DNA of 64,000 bases from Paulownia fortunei (lineage: Eukaryota > Streptophyta > Magnoliopsida > Lamiales > Paulowniaceae). Position numbers and translations under genes: made by a program. Numbering within the stretch: the stretch's first letter is position 1; every line of letters begins with the position of its first letter. The stretch lies in NCBI GenBank assembly GCA_019321725.1, contig CM033121.1:2480001-2544000 (forward strand), in the 5' to 3' direction. Below, one piece after another: positions 1 to 11,936 of the stretch. The notes beneath the pieces are model-generated. The model searched no databases. It saw only the letters and a list, made by a program, of their open reading frames with translations, and was not told the DNA's origin.

Positions 1-2160
1 GATGGAGCAAACGTGGTGAAGATAAGTTAAGAAAATAAGCTCACTATTTTTATTAATTTTTCTCCACACGGCTAAGTTTAGCCCCGTTGATGTTACATAT
101 TTTTACATTAGTATGATATTATCCACTTTGGGTTTAAAGCTCATAATTTTACTCTTAGAATTCATCCAAAATGTTCATACTAATAAATATATTATCCACA
201 CTTATAAACTCATGATCATTGTATTTCTAAATATTATCCACTCTTATAAATTTATTATCATCGTATTTCTAACTAATATAATGCTTTATTTATACATTTA
301 ACCTAATGTTTTGATCCAATTTAAAGAGGTTTAATCATATGAAACCTAAATCGACTATCTCCCTCCGTTACCTCCATCACCGCCATCCTTCCTTTCTCTC
401 GACCTCACTATCACAACCCATTTGTCGTATCTCCTCCTCTCTCGACCCCTTCCCATTCTATCCCAATCATATTGCATTTCTCTCTATTTTTCCCTTCGTA
501 CTCACCCTTTCTTTTTCATCGCCCTCTTCTCTGTTTCCCTCACTTTTCTCTCTCCATCACTTTCATTTTTCGTACCTCTCTCTCCCATGTGTTGCCCATC
601 CCAAGCTCTCTTTACCCTTACTCCAAGTCCCTCCCTCATCTTTTCAAATTATGCCTTGAAGAAATGAAAAAAAAAAAGTCATAATAGAAAAAGGAGAAAA
701 GAATTGAGAGAGAAAATAGAGAAGAAAAGAAAAGAAAATAAAGAGAATATTTTTAATTACTTTTATGTATAAATTAAATTTCATTATGTTTAAAAGTATT
801 TTTTTTAATTTTAATCCTACAACACTAAAAAAAATACTTTAATAGGTTATTTCTTTTAATAAATGCAAGAATAACTATTAATTTGTTATATAATTGAGAG
901 AGCAAAAAGATAACCACCAACAATTAATTTTATGGCCTCACACGACTACTTGTATCAATCAAATACTTATATTTTTTAAATAGTATTTTATTATTCTTTT
1001 TTTTTTTATCTAATTATTACATGTACACTCGTTTAAGTTTCACAAGTCTTACAAGGAATATTTTGGTCAACAAAAAAATAAGGATAGTTCGGTGAGGAAG
1101 AAAATAGAAAGTTCACTAATTTTTTTTGTTGATGTTATCATTTGGACAACATTATAAATTTATAAAGAAGATATTTGTAGTTATGAAAAAAAAAAAGGAG
1201 AAAGAAGATGGTAATTTAGCTATTTTAGAGGGTAAATAAATATAATTAACCTTTATTTCTATAATTTTTGACTGAATACTTATTTCCCTTGCAATGAAGG
1301 TCAAACTTTATGACCCTCTCCTAAATTATTCATGCCAAACTCTCCACCAATTTAGTAGGACTTTTATGGAAAAACAGAACAACTCTTAACAATTTTCACT
1401 CAACATATGGGGAAAAAATGATTTTGAAATTTGTCTCTAATACAATTTCACAAAATCACAAGGAAAGTGTATAAAACTAAATGACTTAAACTAGGACTTT
1501 TTACCAACATCGGCTATGGTTCTGTTCAAATCAACCACATAGAAATATATATTTATATGTACCTCGTATTCTTTTTTGTTCACATCGAGGACAAATGTTA
1601 TTGTTCCTACTCTGATACTACTGTCCTCTATTTTCTTTTTCTTTTCTTGACAATATAAAAAACTAGTGTAGGTTAGAATTTTTCGGAAAATAACAGTTTT
1701 TCACCATTACCAAGAAGTCAACCATCTCAAGAGGCAAGAGCCCACGTAACTCGGACGACCTAGTTAAATCAGAACACTGTTTAATAATGACTTATCAAAA
1801 TATTTGAGTATAGGCTGTAGAGCAGCAGTAGTATTTTTGAACAAAAATACATTATTATATAAGTTTCCGTTTCCATGTCTGACTCTGCCGGGTTTTGGTA
1901 TGGAGTGACCTTGAAGGCACGCTGATGTATATATCTCACAATATAGTTGTAAAATCAGATGCTTGGCTGTAATCTTGCTTAATCTTCAAGATTCTTCTCT
2001 CTTTCTCTCTCCAGTTGGTAACGTTAGGTAAAACACAATGATAATTGCAAGCATGATTATTACTTGTTCATTCCCATTAATAATTTTTTTCCTTAAATTA
2101 CTTGAATATTTGTCCTTTTTTGTTTTTAATTTTTGGATTTTGAAAGTGTGACTTATGTGC
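1..2160. other. Upstream intergenic region
   Basis: AT-rich DNA with no convincing coding exon on either strand. The small open frames at 113-301 and 339-659 are low-complexity (Ile/Tyr-rich and Pro/Ser/Leu-rich) and do not resemble proteins. A pyrimidine tract followed by a purine tract is listed separately. The last few hundred bases are the probable promoter of the UDP-xylose synthase gene. Confidence 0.6.
339..745. repeat. Polypyrimidine tract followed by polypurine tract
   Basis: About 310 bases (roughly 345-655) are strongly C+T rich on the plus strand. They are followed directly by about 90 bases (656-745) that are almost pure A+G. The two halves are roughly complementary in composition, so the segment could fold as a loose hairpin or form triplex DNA. 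The overlapping open frames are by-products of the low complexity. Confidence 0.6.
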
Positions 2161-2162
2161 TG

Positions 2163-2170
2163 TATATAAA
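2163..2170 (+). promoter_or_regulatory. Probable TATA box of the UDP-xylose synthase gene
   Basis: TATATAAA lies about 70 bases upstream of a good splice donor (AACAG|GTGATC at 2240/2241). This puts a transcription start near 2195, a short non-coding first exon, and a leader intron of 2241-3225 ending TTCAG before the coding exon. The TATA string is seen directly; the start site is inferred. Confidence 0.5.
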
Positions 2171-2419
2171 GGTGAAGTCTTTGCAATTGTTGCCACTGGA
2201 GTAGGAGAAGTGTTCTAGTTCCAGCGATAAGTATTAACAGGTGATCAGCCCTTGATTTTGCTCAATTTTTTTCCCCTTTAAGTAAATATTTATCTCTTTG
2301 TGTTGGGATATTATGTGATTTGTGTTGCAGACTGATTTAATTTTCTGAAGACAGAAATCTTTTTTGGGTTGGAATTATGATCAATGTGTCAACTTACATT
2401 AGAATGTAGAGAATTTTTG

Positions 2420-2870
2420 TTGGCGTTTTCTTTTTTTTGTTGAGTGATTAGAGTTTGATTTGCACCAAAGATTTGATCTTTAGGGTGTTTCACTAATAAG
2501 AGAGATTTGGTTTCCTCTTTTGAGTGTTCAAATCTATTGGGGCATGAACTGAATCTGCAATGAAAGTAGTTAAGTTTTGAATGGGAATGGTTTTACTTTA
2601 AATTTTCATTTTGTTTCCTCTTCTGGGTTCTTGAAATAGTGACTGTTGTTTCTTTTTTATGCTGTTGGAGTTTGATTTGATCCTAATTTGCAGTAAAGAT
2701 TTGATTTTTTTCAGCTGTTTTACTAATGGAAGAGATCTGGTTTCTTCTTCTGAGTGTTAAAATGCCCCTAGTATGATAAATCTGCATTGGAAATGTAAAA
2801 TTTCTGAGCGGAATTTTTGCAGTTATTTTTTCATTTCAATTTCTCTGTTGGTTTTGGAAACAGAGATTAA
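2420..2870. repeat. Diverged tandem duplication in the leader intron
   Basis: Two copies of roughly 220-230 bases lie side by side. GAGTTTGATTTG occurs at 2451 and 2668. A block of the form CACTAATAAGAGAGATTTGG at 2491 is matched by TACTAATGGAAGAGATCTGG at 2721. Both copies then run through a TTTCYTCTTYTGAGTGTT block. They have diverged with small indels. They fill most of the putative 5' leader intron. Confidence 0.6.
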
Positions 2871-3247
2871 TATTTTTGTTTCATCAGACATATAAACATG
2901 CAGTTATTAGTTACTTTAGAGATAAAAAAAAAAGAAAAAAAACTAAAGAAAAAAGTTCCTTTTTCATCTGTCTTTTCAAAATTTTGAACAATGTACCCGA
3001 CAATCCTAGAAGATTTAAATTGGACAATCCTGTTGAATTTGCTGATGGGGATAATAGAAGGCTTTCCTTTTCCTTTTGTGGATCAAACATTGCATTCTGG
3101 ATGATTCAGATCAATAAATTGGAGTGTAAAATTGAATGCATTCTGAACTTTTGTGTGATTGTTGTTTGTATGTGGATTTGGTTCTGACTTGATGGTTATT
3201 TTGATCTAATTGGTATTGAATTCAGAAACTGAAGAAGGGGTCTTACA

Positions 3248-6200
3248 ATGGCTAAGGAAGTATCGAACGGGGGGAACCATGTGACCACCAAGCCACCTCC
3301 TGAGCCTTCACCATTGAGGAGAGCAAAATTTTTTAAGGTATGATATGGATGGTGCTTTAGAACATTGTGTTTCTGAACTTATTTCATTTTGAAGAAATTC
3401 CTTATTTCTTTGGGGCTGGGCAACAAGGACTTTTAACGAGATATAAGATCATATGAAAAGTTAGATGTATATGTTGATCAAACTTTAGTGGAAAGCATTA
3501 TTGTTATTATCATTATTGTCCTTATGGGTACATGATTGTCACAAGCATCATCATGTCATTGGTTTGAAGAGGCACAATGGAGTGATTAGTGGGGGTGATT
3601 GGGAGTTTGGAAGCTCGGCGAATTTGGTATCCCTCATTTTGTATGTCTACCGAAAGATGAAGAATAACTGTGCTCTAATGGAAAAATGCATTGTTCTGTG
3701 TATGTCTTAAAATTTGGGTTATGTTTTCTTTTCTGTTTATTTCGGAGTGACATTCTTTCTAGGCATCAGAAATACTTTTTTTCTTTTTCATTTTTCATAG
3801 ATGCAACAAGTAATCATTAGTTTCTGTTCATCAGAAGTAGTTGAAAATCATCATCCCTTTTGTAATAAGAATTTTACCTCTGTCAATGTGAGTAGATGTA
3901 TGGTACATGGTACACTAACTAACAACTTGATGACAGGCAAACATGAGAATTTTGGTTACTGGCGGAGCTGGATTCATTGGCTCTCACTTGGTTGACAAAC
4001 TGATGGAAAATGAGAAAAATGAAGTGAGCACTTCTTACACTAGCATGTTGAACAGACAGTTAAGTTTATATGTTCCGCAATAGGCATATGTCATCTAAAA
4101 ATTTTTTGTTGGGTTTTACTCAGGTGATTGTTGTGGATAACTATTTTACTGGCTCTAAGGATAACCTAAGGCAATGGATTGGTCATCCACGATTTGAGCT
4201 TATTCGACATGGTAGATATTCTTTGCAGTTCATCAGTTATCAAAAACTTTAGTTTACATTCTAATATTATCAGGGTGTGCTTCTCAGTTGTGTAAGGGGC
4301 CATGGAAGGTTTAATGTTAGACAATTAATGTAATAAGTTGCATGGAAAATTCAAATGACCTGTATAGTTCTATACATGCAACTCCTGATGAAACACCAAA
4401 ACAGGAATATCTTTGCTTTAACTCCATGCTTAGCTGTTCTTAGTATCCTGTGGGATATTGTATTCTGGATTCTACAATATATCCTTTAACTGCACAAGAG
4501 AAATAACTTGGGAATGCCAAGGTCACTCCATCTTATGAAACCTTTACTTGATAGCCCAGCACGAGGGGTGGCCTATAAGTTTTAGCTCCTGCATTTGCTA
4601 TTTCGTGAAGAGAATCTTTCTAGAATGAGAATTTTCTCATGAATTTCTTGAGAAATTCTGGTATATATCCTTAATGGCTACTGTTTTAGTTGTAATTTCC
4701 TCTGCCGAAATTGGTTTTTGTGTTGGTCTTTCTAGTAGTTGGAACTAAAGGTTTTAAAGGGGGCCTAAAAGTCAGACCACATTTTGTGTCTCTTGTGATT
4801 GAGTTATGGTGATCCTTGGTTCTTCTTCTTGTTCTTCATCTCTTCTTTTCGAAGTACTAAGCATCTTGACTAGCTTATTAAATTGAGTTTTTTCGACAAC
4901 AACGTGTTGCATGGCTTTCTTTGTTTTTTATTAATCCTTTTCTTTTGCAGATGTCACAGAGCCTTTATTAGTTGAAGTTGATCAGATATACCATCTTGCT
5001 TGTCCTGCTTCCCCAATTTTCTACAAATACAATCCTGTGAAGGCCAGTCTCTGAGATGAAACTCTCTCTCTCAGTTTATATGTTAGCAAACACACTATGG
5101 AAATAAAACCCAATATGACAAGAACTTTTTATCACTTAAGAATCTCAAAATTTCTTAAACTTCATAATTTGTAAAATTTATTTTCTTCACCAATGAAGTA
5201 CTGATCATTATGTTGATTTTTTAACCCAACAGACAATAAAGACGAATGTAATTGGAACGCTAAACATGTTGGGACTTGCCAAGCGAGTAGGAGCAAGGTT
5301 TGGCCATTCTTCCAGATTTCTTTTTATTTTTGATTTTATTTCTTTTGAATCTGTTAATTTATTTTGTTTGTTATTTCAATAGGATTTTGCTGACATCAAC
5401 ATCAGAGGTTTATGGTGATCCACTTGTGCATCCTCAGACTGAAGATTACTGGGGCAATGTAAACCCTATAGGTATTGTGGTGTTGCTAAGAGTAAAAAGC
5501 TGAATGAATATCTGTACTGATAAAAGGGGACTTGCTCAATATCTTGATAATGTTTAAATAACCCTTTAAAGTTTATTAGGCTAATGATTATATAGTATGT
5601 TTTCCATGTCGATAAAGCATAATTTTTTTATTAAGCCTGATGATGCATTTGACAAACAGATGAAACACCCATACATGGCATTTTCATTATTTAATGTGGC
5701 ATTGCAGGAGTTAGGAGTTGTTATGATGAGGGGAAAAGAGTAGCAGAAACTTTGATGTTTGATTATCATAGACAGCATGGAATTGGTATTAGATTCTCTT
5801 TTACTACTAATTTTGTACATCTCAAAATGGTGCTACAGGCAACAATGTTATGCATTCCTAACCAATGTGAAATGCTAAATTTTCAATAGAGATACGGATT
5901 GCAAGGATTTTCAACACTTATGGACCCCGGATGAATATAGATGATGGTCGGGTTGTCAGCAATTTCTTAGCTCAAGCAATACGGTAATACTCTCCTGCAA
6001 AAGTGCTATCTTCTCCATAAAAAAATTCCAAGCTTGATTGTGGCTCCCCCGCACACCCACACATGGTGTACGGTGCACTATGTGAACACCCCCATCCCAC
6101 CCCACCCCCACACAAGAACTAGACGTGAGAGAGAGAGAGAGAGAGAGACCCCATTTGTGATACTTTGAGCTCCGGCTCTGCACTCCTTTTCATCTCCACT

Positions 6201-7075
6201 TTCTTAAATACCACATTATGCAGTGATGAACCTTTGACAGTTCAGTTGCCTGGAACACAAACAAGGAGCTTTTGTTATGTTGCTGATATGGTACGCGACA
6301 GGATCATTTTGTTTTGGCTATGCAATTAGAAGTGCAAAAATGCTTCTTATGACCTTATTTTATTTGCTTTTGAGGAAGGTTGATGGTCTTATTCGACTGA
6401 TGGAAGGAGATAATACCGGGCCAATCAACCTTGGCAATCCAGGTTATTATCATTCCCTTTCTGTCAGACACTAATTCTGGTGCTGACACACTAATCTTAA
6501 ACTTTTTATGCTTTTAATTTCCAATTTCTTTCTATCCTTTAACTGTCTGTGAAACCCTTTGCCCCAAAAGTTACTTTCATATAAGTACTCACTGAGAATT
6601 TTACTATCAGGTGAATTTACAATGACTGAGCTTGCAGAGACCGTGAAGGAGGTAACTTTCTGAACTTTTTTCCATATTGTGGTTACACATGACGAAGCCC
6701 TACTGGGAGCCAGAATTTCTTACTTATCTCTTTGCATTTTGTTGTTGTGCCACATTAAAAGTAAAATCGAAAAATAGTTTCTTGTCATCTCACATAGAAA
6801 AGATCCACCAGAACCAGAAACTTTAACCATAATCTCAGCCCAAGTCGGTGTTTCAAACTTTCTGAATTTACATTGGGGTGGCCTTGCAGATGATCAATCC
6901 AGAAGTGAAAATCATAAGTGTGGAGAACACCCCAGATGATCCTCGCCAGAGAAAACCAGACATTACAAAGGCCAAGGAGTTGCTAGGCTGGGAACCAAAG
7001 ATCAAGTTGTGCGATGGCATTCCCCTTATGGAGGAGGATTTTCGCAAGAGGCTCGGAATCCTGAGGAAGAATTGA
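3248..7075 (+). CDS. UXS: UDP-glucuronic acid decarboxylase (UDP-xylose synthase), cytosolic type
   Basis: Converts UDP-glucuronate to UDP-xylose, the xylose donor for xylan, xyloglucan and glycoprotein glycans. It is an NAD-dependent short-chain dehydrogenase/reductase of the extended type. Coding exons: 3248-3337, 3937-4023, 4124-4211, 4951-5042, 5233-5297, 5383-5471, 5708-5785, 5890-5983, 6224-6290, 6379-6442, 6611-6651, 6890-7075. This gives 346 residues, close to the usual length of about 342 for the soluble isoforms. The Rossmann motif GGAGFIG is at residues 39-45, and the catalytic YxxxK is Tyr176-Lys180 (YDEGK). The N-terminus is short, with no signal anchor, unlike the Golgi isoforms (UXS1/2/4 class), so the cytosolic UXS3/5/6 class is inferred. 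All introns are GT-AG except that after exon 4, which uses a GC donor (AAG|GCCAGT). A leader intron precedes the start. The gene converges on the methylesterase gene. Confidence 0.95.
6127..6148. repeat. (GA)11 microsatellite in UXS intron 8
   Basis: Perfect GA dinucleotide run inside the intron between exons 8 and 9. Confidence 0.9.
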
Positions 7076-8961
7076 ACTCCTCTGGCTTAGTACGTTATAA
7101 TGATACTTCCTTCAACATGGACCTGTGAGAGATACTTCTATGCGGCTTCCATGGGTTTTTCTAAGTCCATTCCCTGTTTTTTGGTTTGCTAAATTTTGTG
7201 ATTTTTGTGGTGCCATAATGCCTGGTTATTGTTTTTTCCTTTATAAAAGGCCAAACATATCCTTTTATGAAACTTTATTTGGTACAATAACATATTGGAA
7301 CTAGTTTGACATTGTTATGTCAAACTGTTTTTGTGAACTTATATGAGTGATTCTTTTTTTCCCAATATCATATATCAATATTTACATTCTATGTTTTCTC
7401 CCCTTCTCCTTCCCTTCACTTGCTTTCTTTTTCACATCCATTACACTACATAAAGACTATTTTTTGGTAACATCAAGAATTTTTTTTTATAGCATGCACA
7501 AATTGAATGATAAGAAGTTTCAATAGCTAACCACACTCTAAATAGAAAAATTTATTGAAGATAGAGTGTTTATCACAAGCAGAATTTTTAAGTTTTCCAA
7601 TGACAGGAAGAAAATAACTATATTAAAAAAAAATCCTTAATTTTTTTTCTTTCTGATCTTCTTAGGTAGTATTTTTGCTAGTTGGTGGTCCTTGTATTTG
7701 CATTGCTATCAATGATAAGAAGCAATCTATCATTGTCTATGCTGAAAAGGTTTGAAGTGTTCTTTGTAATTTGCTTTTGCTATAATTATGTCTGCAATTC
7801 TACTTGCCTTCTTTTATTTTCTCTCTTTCAATGTTTGATGGCTAAGTTCATCATCTTTTTATGCATTCTCATCAATCAGTTGATGCCATTATTCATTTTG
7901 TTGGATTTTCCGACAGTATTAAGTTCTTTCTTAGTACTTCTTCAGTCTCAAATAAGCAGTTTGACTGGATACAAAAGTTTAGAATAAGAGTTGAAAAAGA
8001 AAAAATATTTAGCATATTTACAAAATTATTTTAAAAAAATATACTTATAAAAAAACTATATATATCTATTAAGAAATGAGAAGTCTTGCTGGTTGTTACC
8101 TGCATTTGAAGAGTAACATTACTAGGCAAATATACAATTCTTGTGAAAAAATAATGCTAGAGAAGAGCAACTTTTAAATGTTCTGGATGGACAAGATGAT
8201 AATATGGCGGGTTTGGGTTCTATCCCAATCCGCTTGGAACAGATTTTTACTATTGCGAATGGGTCCGAGGGTTCTAAAATTTATTTCTTTTTCAAAACCT
8301 GCTCGTCCCGTTAATTTATTTTTCATTTTTTTTAAATTATTATTATATATATTATGTGATATTTTTAAAAAATATATATTCTTCTAAAATGTTTTAGTAT
8401 ATTATTCTTTAAAAATATATTTTTTAATATTTTAAAATAATAAAACGGATTTAATGACTTTAACGACTCTAACTAGTCAAATTCAAATTTTAATTTTTTT
8501 TTGATATTACAAGTCTCAAATTTGGTCAAACCTACGTCTCTACTTTGATAAATTCAGGCATATATAGACACAAATTTCAAGGTTGCCTTTTCTACTTTAG
8601 AATACTCCAATAATAGATACTAGATAGTAGTATATACTGAAGTGCAAAATGCACTTATTCCTTCTAGTATAATGTCTCGAGATCTCACATAAAAAAAATT
8701 AAATTGTTGCTTGAATTGAGGTTATTTTGAATTACAAGATTCTTTATATCACGTGAAATAATTACACCAACCTCCCCTCTACTTCGGGGTAATTACCCCT
8801 CATCATCCCCTCAAAGTTTCGAAATTGCTAAGATTTCCTTTATAAACTCTTACCAGCATTACAATATTCCCCTTCTGTCTGAATTTGGTGGTGGTCTTCT
8901 TCGTACACCAGCTGACCTTTTTCTTCATGTTTGTTGTCTTCTAAGCCCACGTTTCAAATCT
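7076..8961. other. Convergent intergenic region with both 3' UTRs
   Basis: The UXS gene (plus) and the methylesterase gene (minus) end towards each other here. The sequence is AT-rich, with no supported gene. An 8-bp perfect inverted repeat with a 6-base loop (GTTTGACA at 7304-7311, TGTCAAAC at 7318-7325) lies in the UXS downstream region and may form a hairpin in the 3' UTR. The open frame at 7682-7987 is Leu/Phe/Ser-rich and resembles no family I know. Confidence 0.5.
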
Positions 8962-9246
8962 TTACTTCTGTGGGAGGTTTGATATTTCTGTTAGAAGCCT
9001 GTGCAGTGCCTGAGGCCTGGAGAAAAAAGGCGAATGATCTGAACCTTTCAGCTGAAAGACTTGCTTAGGGGGACTTGATTGTATCATGGCCTCCTGAAGG
9101 GGTTGAGGAATGGCGAAATCGTCGTCTGTTTTTATGTAAAACCTTGAGATGGAACCATAGTTTGATGCAGAAAGGGAAAGCTTCTCTGTCACAGCTGCAA
9201 ATGGTACAGCCCTCATGGATACTGATGCTAATGCAAGGTCCTGGAT

Positions 9247-9279
<33 letters not shown>

Positions 9280-11936
9280 AGTTAGGATGGCAAATCTTGA
9301 AATGATAAAGGTTAAAAAAAAGAAGGAGAGACTCTCAGAATTCATCAACAAATCTTGAAATGATACAGGGACAGAGCCAGAGTCATTAATCTTGGGGACG
9401 AGATAGATATTTTGACTCACACGGGAATGATTTTAAATTTTAAAGAGAGGCAATGCAATTTAAATATAAAATGTGAAATTATAGACCAGTCCCCTACTGG
9501 CTCCGTCTCTGATTACATATACTATCGTACCTTTGAAGGGGTTCGATTAAACAAGAAGTCTTCCAACAGTGATTTGTCGAAATCTATAGCAGTTGGCTGA
9601 TGATTCTTCCCATTTGCATACAGGAACTTCTGAGCACGTTGGTTTAGGTCACTTAAGCATGACTGCAACAGCACGAGTAGTCACTTAAGTGAAACATAAA
9701 CTCGAAAATATTTCAAAACCTTACATTAAACTTAGGTGGAAGTACAGAAAAATGCAGAAACTTGTCCAAGATTTGCAATTCATTACATTAACACTTAATT
9801 TGCAGACCTGTTGAGAGAAGACATCAAGGGCACTCTGGCCATTAGCCAGCATAGTTGCAGCAACAAATATGGCTTTAGAAACTTTGGTTGGATACAGCTC
9901 CATTGCATAAGAAATACAAGCTCCACCTAGATCATGTCCTACCAAAATGACCTGCACTCCTAAGTATTGATCATTAGCATAATTGAAGAAGAAAACTATT
10001 CGAATTAATCAAGACTCAAACAATATACTTTCTCTATCCCAAACTTATCATTCTTATCTATTTATTGGGATATCCCAAAATAAGATTTCATATAGAAAAT
10101 ATCATCTCACTTAAAAATAATGATGTGATGGTGCTAATTTTCAATCACTAAGTTTGAGGGTACTACTATAAATTTATACAGAACTTTATTTTTCAACTCT
10201 CATCCAAAATTCCGTATACTATCAAAGTAGATGCATAAAAATGGGACGGAGAAAATAATGATTTATACCTTTTTATTTTTTACGATTAATTTAAACAACT
10301 TTAGAAGATGATATATTTGCAAAAGAGATGAGAGAGAGGAGATATATATGCATACCTCTTTGTTATCAGCAAGATTTGCTAGGAAATCAGTAAGAGGTTT
10401 GGCATATTCAGGTAGAGTTGTGATGGAATTTATGTCACAAAAGTTAGCTCCAGAACCAGTGAGGTCTATGGCATCAACTTCACATTTGCCTTCTTTTAAG
10501 AGTGCTATAATTTTGTACCAACACCATGCCCCAAAACCTCCCCCATGAACCAGCACAAAATGCTTGCTCTCTGGGCCATCACTTCTTGCTACATCCTAAA
10601 ATCATTGGGACACAAACATCATATAACATAAAATAATATTGAAAAAAAAAAAGAGTTTGAATTGGATTTTTTTATGAAAAATATATTCAAATTTGAATAG
10701 AAGTATTTATTATTCCAATTTTAAGGCCTCAGTTCTTCGATAGAAATGTAAGTACATTTTACAAAATAATGTGTGCTTAGATATAAAGTTGAGAGATGAA
10801 CTGGAGCATTAATTTTGTTTAACTTTATAGTACAGTTAATAGATTATTTTTTCCAATTTTTTTTCTTCTTTATAGAACATTGCTTGGCCCGCGTCGTTAA
10901 TTTGAATTATAAAACAATAATTAAGCACATTTTGTAGAAGATTATAGTCTACAAGAGATAATTTTACTATTAATGTACTTAGCCTCTTGTGAAGAAATAA
11001 TTCTCAACTGGTAAATACCATTAAACTATTGTTTCAATTTCAGAAGTTGAATTTATTCATTAGATGATTCATGATATCATTAAGTGTGTAAAAAAAAATT
11101 AAAATAACAATGGGGCCAACCCATAATTACACTTAAATATGTAGCCCACAAAGATATCTAACAAAATAATTCACATTGATGTGATGCACTCCTATCAGAT
11201 AACAACACATTTTTTCAAAAGTCAACAAAATTTTATTGAACTTAATTAGTCATTTATTATCTAGCCTAAAAGTAAAATTTCATTCAAAGACGTTGCCTTG
11301 CAGTTGGATATGACAATGAAAGTATGAAACCTTCAAAATGAAAAACACAAAAACACAAATATATATATATATATATATATTTCAAGGCTGGTATGCTAAA
11401 GAATGTATAATATACATAATCCTTTAAAAAGATTGAAAATAAAAACCAAAAAAACAAGCCAAGAAACATAACACAATTTAATAATTTTTGTAACATGCAT
11501 AAAATATGTTGGGATGAAAGTGAAAAAAATAAAAATAAAACATATGAGTGTTGAAATTTGAATGTGAAACCTGATTAGGGAGCTGCAAAGAAGACAGAGG
11601 AGTAGAACAGGAAACAGAGCGCGATCGCCTGGACAACTTCTTGGGGTTCTTGGAAGAAGATGGAGGGTTCTTGGTGGATACGGAGCGGTCCAAATGAAGA
11701 AGAAGATCACCACCATTGTTCTGCAAGTGATGGTGATAAAGCATGGAAGCAATCTGGGCTTGTTGCTTGATGTAGGAATCATGGAAAACATCCGAGGTTT
11801 TCGATGGGGAAGAGGACAGTGGTTTTCTTGATTTTCTGTGGGCAGCTGATGAGGAGGAAAGCCATGGAGGAAGAAGATCTTTAGGTGATGATTTGTGTGT
11901 TGTTGTTGGAGAGAAACATGCAAGTGAATTTCCCAT
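8962..11936 (-). CDS. MES11: Methylesterase-family alpha/beta hydrolase (MES11/MES13-like)
   Basis: Member of the plant MES family, whose better-known members hydrolyse methyl esters of salicylate, jasmonate and auxin. Coding exons in gene order: 11936-11571, 10595-10356, 9951-9808, 9662-9531, 9240-8962, giving 386 residues (about 390 in the Arabidopsis long-form relatives). Residues 1-122 (exon 1) are a Ser/Arg/Pro-rich extension beginning MGNSLAC. The hydrolase core starts in exon 2 (HGGGFGAWCW oxyanion region). The nucleophile elbow reads VGHDLGG, with Asp209 where catalytic Ser is usual. A catalytic-type His363 lies in KGSDHSPFF near the end. Family databases often label this group 'chloroplastic', but the N-terminus fits N-myristoylation (Gly2) plus palmitoylation (Cys7) at least as well; this is inference. 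Ester hydrolysis may be reduced or absent because of the Asp, so the true reaction is uncertain. The gene symbol is by similarity only. Confidence 0.9.
9249..9277. repeat. (AT)n microsatellite beside the last MES exon
   Basis: A perfect AT run of about 29 bases sits about ten bases from the splice acceptor of the last methylesterase exon (acceptor at 9241-9242 on the minus strand). A second AT run lies in intron 1 at 11359-11381. Confidence 0.9.
9366..9511. mobile_element. Short hAT-like MITE in MES intron 4
   Basis: A 146-bp segment bounded by imperfect 15-bp terminal inverted repeats: CAGGGACAGAGCCAG at 9366-9380 and the complement of CAGAGACGGAGCCAG ending at 9511 (13 of 15 match). CAGGG-type termini fit non-autonomous hAT elements. 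The flanks give only a weak 8-bp target duplication (AAATGATA versus ATTACATA), so it is old or mis-bounded. It sits 20 bases from the exon-4 donor. Confidence 0.45.

Noticed and set aside
9065..9305. Open frames on both strands over the last methylesterase exon and AT run
   Set aside because: Shadows of the real minus-strand exon, extended by the dinucleotide repeat.
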